From positions 62,001 through 126,000 of the forward strand of contig CAYXZD010000009.1 of NCBI GenBank assembly GCA_964469565.1: a DNA stretch of 64,000 nucleotides, written 5' to 3'. Made by a program: the position numbers and the translations under genes. Under the pieces are notes generated by a model. It was not told where the DNA came from. It worked only from the letters and a program-made list of their open reading frames with translations, and ran no database searches. The stretch comes from GCA-2720975 sp964469565 (GTDB lineage Bacteria > Planctomycetota > UBA1135 > GCA-002686595). Below, piece by piece: positions 56,924-64,000 of the stretch (its first letter is position 1; every line of letters begins with the position of its first letter).

Positions 56924-59074
56924 ATGGCTCACGAATCCAACCGTTCGACTCCCACTCGCTCAGCGCCCTCCAAACCTGCCCCTCGGGATCTAGCCCTCGC
57001 GGGGTGGGGATCCAAACTCACCGCATTCGTTGTGGGCCTCCTCCTCTTGGAAACCCTAAGCGGTCTGTGGATCCTCTGCATGCCCTTCTCCTTGGCGTCT
57101 CAGGTGCAGCTAATCGGTCATACTCTTCTGGGCCTTGCCCTCGTTGTGCCCTATGCCGTCCACCAGTGGGGTCATGTGGCCGCTTGGTACGACCAGAAGC
57201 TGTCGGTTGACATGGTGCTGGGGTATGCGTGCCTGTTGGCGACTACCGTGTGCATCGTGAGTGGAGTTGCCGTTACCTATCAGACGGCCTTCGGTGCCCG
57301 CCTGAACCCGGCGTGGGATTTAGCTCATATGGTCTCAGGAGTTCTGACCGGAGCTGTGGTCAGCGTCCACATCGGACTCGTGTATGTGCGTCGAAGGGCC
57401 CAGGCTCGCAAGAGTCCTGAGCTAGCCCTCGCCATGGGGGTGCTCGCCCGTCGGAGCCTGAGCTACCTCGGAGTCGGTGCGGTAGGGGTGGTCCTCGCGA
57501 GCCTCATGAGCCCTGCGGCCCCCGCAGAATTCGCACCCCCTGAAGATTACTCCCTGCCCTCCTACGCCCAAAACTTCGAGGAGTACCGCGGCAATGTCTT
57601 CGCTCCAACCTATGCGCGCACCGAGAGCGGGATGTTTGTGGATCCTGCGGCCCTCTCCGGTTCAATCTCGTGCGGGACGAGCAACTGCCACGAACAGATT
57701 CTGGCCGAATGGCAACCCAGTGCCCATCGATTCTCGGCCATGAACCCGCCCTTCAAGACGGTGCAGCGCGATTTTGCTGAAGACCGCGAACCCCAGGAAA
57801 CCCGCTACTGCGCTGGTTGTCACGATCCGATTTCCCTGTTCGCCGGTGCCGAGAATCTGCACAAGATGGGGGATGATGCCCCTGGAATGCAGGAGGGATC
57901 CTCGTGTGCTGTGTGCCACAGTATCTCGAGTGTCGATGCGCGCGGCAACGCCGATTACGTTTTGACTGCTCCGAATAAGTACCTCTGGGAGAGTACCGAG
58001 GGTGTTCAAAAGTTCCTCTCTGACTTTCTGATACGGGCCTATCCTCGTCAACACCTCGCTGACTACGACAGGAATGTTCTGCGCACGCCGGAGTTCTGCG
58101 GTGCGTGTCACAAGCAGTTTATTCCCGAGGCCCTCAATCGATTCGGGATGAGTCCGGGGCAGAACCAGTACGATCAATGGAGGCAGAGTCACTGGCACAG
58201 CGAGCACGAGAGCGAGGACTTGAGCTGCAGAGACTGTCACATGCGCTTGGTATACGACTCGACCGATCCGGGCCGGGGTGAGGATTCCGACCGCCGCCGG
58301 AGTGCCGATGATGGAGCCCACCGACACCACGGATTGATTGCCACGAATTCGTTCATGTCTGAAGTCTTGAAGCTGCCCCATTGGGAAGAGCAGGTGCGCT
58401 TGACGGAGGAGTGGGTCGCAGGGGAGACAATCTTGCCGGAGGTCGCCCATCTCTGGCCTGAGGGTCCTGTGGCGAGCCTCGATTTGCAGGCGCCTCCCAG
58501 TGTTTCCGCAGGAGAGGAAGTGACTCTGCAGGTGGGCGTGCTCAACCGCAAGGTGGGTCACAACTTCACAACAGGCCCGCTTGATTTTGTGCGCGTGTGG
58601 GTGCACTTGACCGTTCTGGATGAAGACGATCGAGTGGTTGCTGAATGGGGTCAACTCGATCCACAGACTCGCCGCATTTGTGATTCAGCAGGCAAACACC
58701 ACGAGCCCGGGAATTCCCGCAGTTCGGGCACGCTCGTCCTAGAAGCCCAGCCACTCGATGAGTTTGGCGAACCGCTCCTAGAGCATGAGTTGTGGCGCAT
58801 GGCGGGCGGCATGGGCAAGCGTGTGATCTTTCCCAATCATTCCGACCGCCACAGCTATTCATTCAAAGTGCCTGCGGATGCACGCGGCCCCCTGCGCGTG
58901 CAGGCCGACCTCAATTTCCGCCGGTACCGCCAGGACTTCCTTGAGCGCGTTGTGCCAACGATGGAAGCAGAGTCGGGTGTGTACCAACCGACGCTTCGCC
59001 AAGCACAAGCCCGGTGTGAGATTGGAATCATTTCAGGAACTCCCGATCTCGAGGAAGGCCAATCATCGTGGTGA
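56924..59074 (+). CDS. membrane-anchored pentaheme cytochrome c
   Basis: A protein of about 716 residues. Residues 30-195 hold four or five membrane helices with conserved His (GHTLLGLALVVPYAVHQWGH, AHMVSGVLTGAVVSVHIGLV), suggesting a b-type cytochrome anchor. The periplasmic part has five c-type heme motifs: CGTSNCH (250, a CX4CH), CAGCH (296), CAVCH (328), CGACH (392) and CRDCH (435). This set resembles cytochrome c554-type multiheme proteins. A beta-rich C-terminal domain (about 480-700) follows. The start MAHES at 56924 is preferred because upstream codons lack coding character. It probably carries electrons between quinol and a periplasmic acceptor. Its stop overlaps the next gene. Confidence 0.8.
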   Translation: MAHESNRSTPTRSAPSKPAPRDLALAGWGSKLTAFVVGLLLLETLSGLWILCMPFSLASQVQLIGHTLLGLALVVPYAVHQWGHVAAWYDQKLSVDMVLGYACLLATTVCIVSGVAVTYQTAFGARLNPAWDLAHMVSGVLTGAVVSVHIGLVYVRRRAQARKSPELALAMGVLARRSLSYLGVGAVGVVLASLMSPAAPAEFAPPEDYSLPSYAQNFEEYRGNVFAPTYARTESGMFVDPAALSGSISCGTSNCHEQILAEWQPSAHRFSAMNPPFKTVQRDFAEDREPQETRYCAGCHDPISLFAGAENLHKMGDDAPGMQEGSSCAVCHSISSVDARGNADYVLTAPNKYLWESTEGVQKFLSDFLIRAYPRQHLADYDRNVLRTPEFCGACHKQFIPEALNRFGMSPGQNQYDQWRQSHWHSEHESEDLSCRDCHMRLVYDSTDPGRGEDSDRRRSADDGAHRHHGLIATNSFMSEVLKLPHWEEQVRLTEEWVAGETILPEVAHLWPEGPVASLDLQAPPSVSAGEEVTLQVGVLNRKVGHNFTTGPLDFVRVWVHLTVLDEDDRVVAEWGQLDPQTRRICDSAGKHHEPGNSRSSGTLVLEAQPLDEFGEPLLEHELWRMAGGMGKRVIFPNHSDRHSYSFKVPADARGPLRVQADLNFRRYRQDFLERVVPTMEAESGVYQPTLRQAQARCEIGIISGTPDLEEGQSSW

Positions 59075-60852
59075 TGGCACCCAAGCGCTCCAAGCGCCAG
59101 CGTCGGATCCGTTCGGCTCTTGCATGGATCATCATTGGGTTGATCGTCCTGGTGGCGGGTGGAGTCTGGCTTGAGCGCAGCCGCAACACTGACCACGCCG
59201 ATGGGCGTGAGTCGGTCACCTCGGCTTTTACCCAAAGCGGCCCAGTCTCATCGTCCATCCGCTTTACAGACGTAACGGACTCGTTGGGGCTCACGATGCG
59301 GCACGGCCCGGGGGGGCGTTCTCGCTTGTTGCCGGAGGACACGGGATCGGGACTGGCCTGGGGGGATTACGACGGCGATGGGGACCTAGACTTGTTTGTC
59401 GCTAACTTTTCTACTCGTGGTTCTGGCGAGGACGGTTCCAACGCACTCTTTGAGAATCGCCAGGGTCACTTTCATGCTGTGCAGGAGGTTGCGGGAGTGG
59501 GGGACCCGGACGGCTTTGGTATGGGGGCCAGCTTCGCGGACTATGACGCCGACGGCGACCTCGATCTCTTTGTGACCAATGATGGCCCGAACCGCCTCTT
59601 TGAGAATCAGGGCGATGGGACCTTTCTTGACGTGGCCGACCGGGCGGGTGTTGCGGGCGCGGCGTGGTCCTGTGGCCATGCGTGGGGCGACGTGGACCGA
59701 GACGGGGACTTGGACCTCTATGTGTGCAATTACCTGGTGTACGACGTGACCGCCGAAGAAGCACAGCGTGCCGAATCGAGTTCCTTTGGGGCCGCATCGG
59801 TCCCCTACACCTTGAATCCTAATGCCTTCGATCCCGCTCCGAACGCCTTGTACCTAAGTGACGGCCAAGGGTCTTTCACCGAGTCCGCCGAGATGCTCGG
59901 AGTCCACAATCCTCAAGGTCGCAGTCTCGCCGTAACCCTGTGTGATCTCGATGGGGATGGGTGGCTGGATCTGTACATCAATAATGATGTGTCTTCCAAC
60001 CGACTCTACCGAAATCTATCGGGCCGCCCGCGCCCCGACGGATCGACGCGCCTGGGTTTTGAAGATGTTTCGCCCATCACGGGTACGGCGGACCCGCGCG
60101 GTTCCATGGGACTTTCCCTTGCGGAGATGGGTGGCATGGAGGGCAAGTATGACGGGCTCCCGGACTTGTTCATCACCCACTGGATCGCTCAAGAAAACGC
60201 CCTCTATCAGAGCCTGCGTTACCCGGGTGGTCGCTTCGAGTATCGCGACAAGACTCGCCAGCGCCGTCTAGGCGAGATCGCACTCGACCAGGTAGGCTGG
60301 GGGTGTGCCCTGATCGACATGGATCTCGACGGTCACCTCGATGTGGTGGTCAACAATGGGAGTACGCTTGAGGATCCGAACGACCCCAGCCAGCTACAGG
60401 CCCAGCCCATGTTCCTTTTCCGGGCGGAAGGCGAGCAGTTTCAAGACGTAGCAGCCTCCTCGGGCGCAGCTTGTTCTAAAACGCGGTGGGGTCGAGGTCT
60501 AGCTGCAGCGGACTATGACGATGACGGCGACGTAGACATTGCACTACTCGACTGTCGCCATGGAGTCGTTTTATTGCGCAACGACACGCCTCCCGATAAC
60601 GGCTTCCTCAAGGTACACCTTGATGCGCCGCCGTCGGCCTTGTTTGGCGCATCGGTAGAGATCAAGGTTCAGGGGACCTCTCAAAAACGCTGGCTGTTCG
60701 CGGACGTCTCCTATCTCAGCCAGCACGCTCCAGACGTGGTCTTTGGCTTAGGCCAGGCGCACAGGATCGAAAGACTGGAAGTCACCTGGGCGGATGGCAA
60801 GAGGAAGGTCTTGAGCGATTTGCCAGCGGGTGGAGTGTCCGTGATCTACTGA
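59068..60852 (+). CDS. CRTAC1-type protein with FG-GAP repeats and ASPIC/UnbV domain
   Basis: A protein of about 594 residues anchored by one N-terminal helix (ALAWIIIGLIVLVAGGVWL) after a basic leader. At least six FG-GAP/calcium motifs follow: DYDGDGDLDLFVANF, DYDADGDLDLFVTND, DVDRDGDLDLYVCNY, DLDGDGWLDLYINND, DMDLDGHLDVVVNNG and DYDDDGDVDIALLD. The C-terminal ASPIC/UnbV domain reads LFGASVEIKVQG and IERLEVTWADGKRKVLSDLP. GTG at 59068 has GGAAGG nine bases upstream; ATG at 59074 in the TGATG overlap with the cytochrome stop is an alternative. Coupling to the cytochrome suggests a periplasmic partner; the function is unknown. Confidence 0.85.
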   Translation: MVMAPKRSKRQRRIRSALAWIIIGLIVLVAGGVWLERSRNTDHADGRESVTSAFTQSGPVSSSIRFTDVTDSLGLTMRHGPGGRSRLLPEDTGSGLAWGDYDGDGDLDLFVANFSTRGSGEDGSNALFENRQGHFHAVQEVAGVGDPDGFGMGASFADYDADGDLDLFVTNDGPNRLFENQGDGTFLDVADRAGVAGAAWSCGHAWGDVDRDGDLDLYVCNYLVYDVTAEEAQRAESSSFGAASVPYTLNPNAFDPAPNALYLSDGQGSFTESAEMLGVHNPQGRSLAVTLCDLDGDGWLDLYINNDVSSNRLYRNLSGRPRPDGSTRLGFEDVSPITGTADPRGSMGLSLAEMGGMEGKYDGLPDLFITHWIAQENALYQSLRYPGGRFEYRDKTRQRRLGEIALDQVGWGCALIDMDLDGHLDVVVNNGSTLEDPNDPSQLQAQPMFLFRAEGEQFQDVAASSGAACSKTRWGRGLAAADYDDDGDVDIALLDCRHGVVLLRNDTPPDNGFLKVHLDAPPSALFGASVEIKVQGTSQKRWLFADVSYLSQHAPDVVFGLGQAHRIERLEVTWADGKRKVLSDLPAGGVSVIY

Positions 60853-60867
60853 GTGGGAGACCGGCGT

Positions 60868-60887
60868 GCCCCCCCGATGCGGGGGGC
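60868..60887 (+). terminator. GC hairpin after the CRTAC1 gene
   Basis: GCCCCCC (60868-60874) pairs with GGGGGGC (60881-60887) around CGATGC, starting 16 bases after the stop of the CRTAC1 gene. It is followed by AAATC rather than a T run, so it may end transcription only weakly. Confidence 0.5.
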
Positions 60888-61190
60888 AAATCGGCGGGCC
60901 AGGGGATGATTCCGAATCGAGGAGGTGAGCGTGGGGCGTGATGGTCTCACGCATGGTCGTTCTGGTTCTCCTGCACCAGGGAGCCGTTGGAGTGACTCCT
61001 GCCCTGCGGCTTCCGCTGCTCCTGGGAGGCGCGCGGCACTGTCACATTTCGACCATCGGCGAAGACATGTATGCTCAGCAGGCCGTGTGCGGCGAGCCTC
61101 TTGCATTCTTCATCCCCTGGGGAGGTTGATCGCGGGCACTGCACTCCTAAGGTTTTATACTCCCACGCCTCGACCCGGCCCCTCATCCCG
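60888..61190. other. intergenic region before the SGNH-sialidase gene
   Basis: No gene can be supported firmly. A 63-codon plus-strand frame (60938-61129) starts with a hydrophobic stretch (MVVLVLLHQGAVGVTPALR) and has GAGGAGG in front of it, so a tiny exported protein is possible, but its second half has no recognisable pattern. A promoter for the next gene should lie here. Confidence 0.2.
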
Positions 61191-63509
61191 ATGACTACCC
61201 ACTGCGGATCCAGACAAGTGAAAGGCTCCCATCAGTACTCCGCCCTGACGCGCCTAGGTGCACTGTTGATGACGGCATCGATTGCCATCGGATCTGCACA
61301 AGAACGACCCCAGCGCATTGCTTGCGTGGGTGCTTCGATTACCGAGGGCACCACCAACTCCGATTATCAGCGCAACAGTTGGCCGCTGGTACTGGGACGA
61401 ATGCTAGAGCGATTGAGTCCCGGAGAGTTCGAGGTGGGCAACTTTGGCAGTTCGGGAGCGACGCTTTCCCGCCTGGGGAACAAGCCCTACTGGGAGCAGG
61501 ATCAGTTCAGTGCCAGCCAACAGTTCTTGCCTGACTGGGTACTGATCAACTTAGGGCTTAACGATTCCAGCCCGGCGGATTGGGCCCGTGCCGCACCCTC
61601 CTGGGAGCAGGACCTGCGAGACCTTGTCGATGTCTATCGCAGTTTGCCCAGTCAGCCCACGGTCCTTCTCAGTCAACTCACCACCTTGTATCCAGTCCAC
61701 GGTGGATGTGAGCCATGCATTCCCCAGCGCGCTGAGATGAATGCCATCATCACCAAGGTCGCCAAGGATTTGGGCCTTGCAGACGTGGATTTAGGGCGGG
61801 CCACCCAGAGTGTTCCGGACTGGTTCCCCGACGGCTTGCATCCCAATAATCTTGCCAACGAGCGCATGGCGCAGGCGGTAGCCTTTGCGCTGACGGGGGA
61901 GCATGCGGGCCCCGATTCGACTCTTCATCCTCATCCCGTCTATGGTGAGAGGCATTTCTTTGTGCAGGGAGGTCAAACCGTCGGTGCGCACTTGGGTACT
62001 TGGATTCAGAAAGACCAATGGGTGGAGGGCACCGGTGCACGAAACTTCCTTGGCGCCTCCCACTCTGTGGCGGAGGGGGATTTTCACTTACATGCGCGCC
62101 TGCGCATGGTGAATCAAGAAAACTCAGCCGCAGGCTTTGAATTGGGGGGCAATTTCCTTGGCTTCGAGGGGGCGCGCGGCACGGTGTTCCGTAAAGGGCC
62201 TGCGCTTGGGAGCCTGCGCCTCATGCATGCATCACCTCAGCTTTGGCTTCGTGACTCTTGGATTGATTTCGATGTGATTCGCAATGGCGATCAGGTTTGG
62301 TTTTTCGTGAACAACAAGTTGTTGGAGATGGCGCTCATTCCTGGGCCGATTGCCAGCATGGGCTTTGACCCAACTCGTAGCACCATGCAGGTGGAGGAGT
62401 GGTCTGTCATTGGCACATTGGGGACCAAGCATCTCCCCCAGACTTTCAGCATTCCCATCGTGGATCTCGATCAAGACGAGGGCAGGCATGTCTTGGTGGA
62501 TCGTGAAGAGGGCCAGTACCTTGGCCATGTCACCACCGAGTTGTTAGAGGACGGCAAGACGATCCTCGCCGTCTACCCCAAGGGGCACGGGCGTGGGCCC
62601 ATCGTCTACAAGCGATCGGCTGATGGGGGCAAGACGTGGTCTGAGCGTCTACCCACTCCCGAGAATTGGGCTACGAGCCAAGAGGTCCCGACGTTGCACC
62701 GTGTGATTGATCCTCATTCGGGTGCCAAGCGGCTTATCCTTTGGTCGGGCCTCTATCCCGCTCGCCTAGCCGTGAGCGAGGACGAAGGCACCACCTGGTC
62801 GGAGCTTCAACCGGTGGGTGAGTGGGGTGGAATCGTCGTGATGGGAACGGTTGCGCGCATGAGGGATGGCAGCTATATCGCCCTCTTCCATGACGATGGC
62901 CGCTTCTTCAAGTCGAGTAGCCACCGCCAGTCCCCCCCGATTTTCACCCTCTACCAAACCCGTAGCCAAGACGGCGGCTTGACATGGTCGGAGCCCCGCG
63001 AGATTTGGTCGGGCTCCGAACTCCACCTGTGCGAGCCCGGATCCGTACGATCGCCCGACGGCACAACCCTCGCTGTGCTTCTCCGCGAGAACGCCCGCCG
63101 ATTCAACAGCCACATCATCTTCACTCGTGACGAGGGCAAGACCTGGTCCGTCCCCCGCGAGCTTCCTGCGAGCCTCACCGGTGACCGGCATACCCCCGAG
63201 TACGCCCCAGACGGACGCCTGTTCATGAGTTTCCGTGACATGGCCACAGGCAGCCCCACCTACGGCGACTGGGTCGGTTGGGTGGGCACCTACGACGACC
63301 TAGCCCATGGCACCGAAGGCCAATACCGCATCCGCATCAAGGACAACAAAAAAGGTTCGGACAGTACCTACCCCGGCGTAGAAGTCCTCCCCGACGGCAC
63401 CTTCGTAGTCACCACCTACGGCCACTGGGATGAGGGCGAGCAGCCCTACATCCTCAGCGCTCGTTTCACCCTGGAGGAGCTAGATGCGCGGGTGAACGGC
63501 GGGGAGTGA
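61191..63509 (+). CDS. secreted SGNH hydrolase fused to a sialidase-type propeller
   Basis: A protein of about 772 residues. Signal-like N-terminus (LTRLGALLMTASIAIGSAQE). Residues 40-235 are an SGNH hydrolase: GASITEG with nucleophile Ser49, GNFGSSGATL, LGLNDSSPADW (Asn) and DGLHPNN (Asp and His). Residues 240-430 resemble a concanavalin-like beta sandwich. Residues 450-770 form a sialidase/BNR propeller with four Asp boxes: SADGGKTWSERL, SEDEGTTWSELQ, SQDGGLTWSEPR and TRDEGKTWSVPR. The combination of an esterase with a GH33-like domain points to deacetylation and cleavage of an acylated glycan outside the cell; the sugar is not known. The start at 61191 was chosen over 61071 because it places the signal near the N-terminus. 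Confidence 0.82.
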   Translation: MTTHCGSRQVKGSHQYSALTRLGALLMTASIAIGSAQERPQRIACVGASITEGTTNSDYQRNSWPLVLGRMLERLSPGEFEVGNFGSSGATLSRLGNKPYWEQDQFSASQQFLPDWVLINLGLNDSSPADWARAAPSWEQDLRDLVDVYRSLPSQPTVLLSQLTTLYPVHGGCEPCIPQRAEMNAIITKVAKDLGLADVDLGRATQSVPDWFPDGLHPNNLANERMAQAVAFALTGEHAGPDSTLHPHPVYGERHFFVQGGQTVGAHLGTWIQKDQWVEGTGARNFLGASHSVAEGDFHLHARLRMVNQENSAAGFELGGNFLGFEGARGTVFRKGPALGSLRLMHASPQLWLRDSWIDFDVIRNGDQVWFFVNNKLLEMALIPGPIASMGFDPTRSTMQVEEWSVIGTLGTKHLPQTFSIPIVDLDQDEGRHVLVDREEGQYLGHVTTELLEDGKTILAVYPKGHGRGPIVYKRSADGGKTWSERLPTPENWATSQEVPTLHRVIDPHSGAKRLILWSGLYPARLAVSEDEGTTWSELQPVGEWGGIVVMGTVARMRDGSYIALFHDDGRFFKSSSHRQSPPIFTLYQTRSQDGGLTWSEPREIWSGSELHLCEPGSVRSPDGTTLAVLLRENARRFNSHIIFTRDEGKTWSVPRELPASLTGDRHTPEYAPDGRLFMSFRDMATGSPTYGDWVGWVGTYDDLAHGTEGQYRIRIKDNKKGSDSTYPGVEVLPDGTFVVTTYGHWDEGEQPYILSARFTLEELDARVNGGE

Positions 63510-63642
63510 GGTGGACCCTGCAGCAAGTGGAGCTAAGCACGAATGGCCTCACTGGGTAGTCCGGCCTCGCGGCCGAAGACCGATTGCCTCAGAAAGTCAA
63601 ACCAGATGCCCGCTTAGATTCCTGCGTTAGATTCCCCTCGCC

Positions 63643-63831
63643 ATGCTCGCCTATCAAGAAAGCCTGAGAACATTCCGTAGTGATATTCAAGACGGAAGCA
63701 TCGACGATGAGATTGAAAACCGTGTTGCGGCGTGTCTAGGGAAGCGGGTTTCCGAGAACGCTGCACCCAGATCCCCGGCCCCCGGGCTGCTCGCTGCTCG
63801 ACCCACGGCGTCCTGGCATGGTTCCCCTTGA
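63643..63831 (+). pseudogene. N-terminal fragment of a DUF2075-like ATP-binding protein gene
   Basis: The first 40 or so codons (AYQESLRTFRSDIQDGSIDD, then GKRVSENA) resemble the N-terminus of DUF2075/helicase-like ATP-binding proteins, which continue with S-x-x-E-x-x-SW; here the similarity stops abruptly and the frame ends after 62 codons. Neither the Walker motif nor any later part is present in the remaining 169 bases. A remnant of a mobile defence or restriction-type gene is likely. The rest of 63510-64000 holds no gene I can support. Confidence 0.4.
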
Positions 63832-64000
63832 GTTCCCCACCCATAGAGTTCGGGTAGATCGCACAGGGGAGGTTATTACACGCCAGAAACGAACCGCTTG
63901 CAGCCTGCGAACGGACACTGAAATGAAAGAGGGTTTCATGGCAAAGTCCGAAATGGACGCAGGACGCCATGGATGCTGCTCATGGTCACCGTGTATGGCC

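Noticed and set aside
57662..58654. 330-codon minus-strand open frame
   Set aside because: It is antisense to the pentaheme cytochrome gene and has no recognisable domain.
1..64000. CRISPR array, rRNA genes, insertion sequences, prophage
   Set aside because: No regularly spaced repeats, rRNA motifs, transposase genes or phage structural genes were seen on either strand.

Overview
The window is GC-rich bacterial DNA that most resembles a marine-type Planctomycetota genome, judged from gene content only. The pointers are a long MoxR/DUF58/von Willebrand operon carrying PQQ-like propeller and prenyltransferase-repeat proteins, a choice-of-anchor B protein, an ASPIC/UnbV (CRTAC1) protein, and an SGNH-sialidase fusion. 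A run of exactly 100 N (50570-50669) is a scaffold gap that truncates the genes on both sides.

Layout. 1-4205 (minus): the 5' two thirds of a large secreted LVIVD-type protein, then a diheme cytochrome c peroxidase lipoprotein with a small lipoprotein partner. 4407-5210 (plus): a coiled-coil protein. 5238-25326 (minus): an eleven-gene operon headed by MoxR ATPase, DUF58 and two vWA membrane proteins. It continues through a 1578-residue PQQ-like propeller, two paralogous prenyltransferase-repeat proteins, a DUF4175-like membrane protein, a giant coiled coil and two small exported or acidic proteins. 25655-27291 (plus): a NapH-like Fe-S membrane protein and a lipoprotein. 27470-32146 (minus): an unusually long pyruvate:ferredoxin oxidoreductase. 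32791-37777 (plus): a cupredoxin lipoprotein, an A-type cytochrome oxidase (subunits II, I, two subunit III genes, IV), and a 78-codon membrane protein whose frame is interrupted by one UGA at a Cys-UGA-Pro site. Strong RNA hairpins follow the UGA, making this a candidate selenoprotein. 37992-40628 (minus): a FixL/FixJ-like pair whose kinase has a PAS domain with FixL-like heme-site residues. 40770-42023 (plus): a secreted monoheme protein.

42035-50569 (minus) encodes the central anaerobic aromatic pathway: ATP-dependent class I benzoyl-CoA reductase (bcrC, B, A, D), dienoyl-CoA hydratase (dch), 6-oxocyclohexene-carbonyl-CoA hydrolase (oah), 6-hydroxycyclohexene-carbonyl-CoA dehydrogenase (had, 5' end lost in the gap) and an SDR. 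The genes from oah to the SDR are joined by 4-base or 1-base stop/start overlaps. No ferredoxin gene is present, so the PFOR 10 kb away is the only visible candidate source of low-potential electrons. After the gap come a truncated flavodoxin-fold quinone reductase, tryptophanase, the NO/oxidative-stress di-iron repair protein Ric, and a divergent NorR-like sigma-54 activator with a plausible sigma-54 promoter in front of ric. 55305-63509 (plus): a porin, a membrane-anchored pentaheme cytochrome, a CRTAC1-type FG-GAP protein, and a secreted SGNH-hydrolase/sialidase fusion. A broken fragment of a DUF2075-like gene lies at the right end.

Taken together the window looks like an organism switching between oxygen respiration and anoxic or NO-producing conditions: a terminal oxidase with a FixLJ-like sensor, NO-stress repair, PFOR, and a strictly anaerobic-type aromatic ring reductase. 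Functional statements are by recognition of sequence motifs; no search was run.
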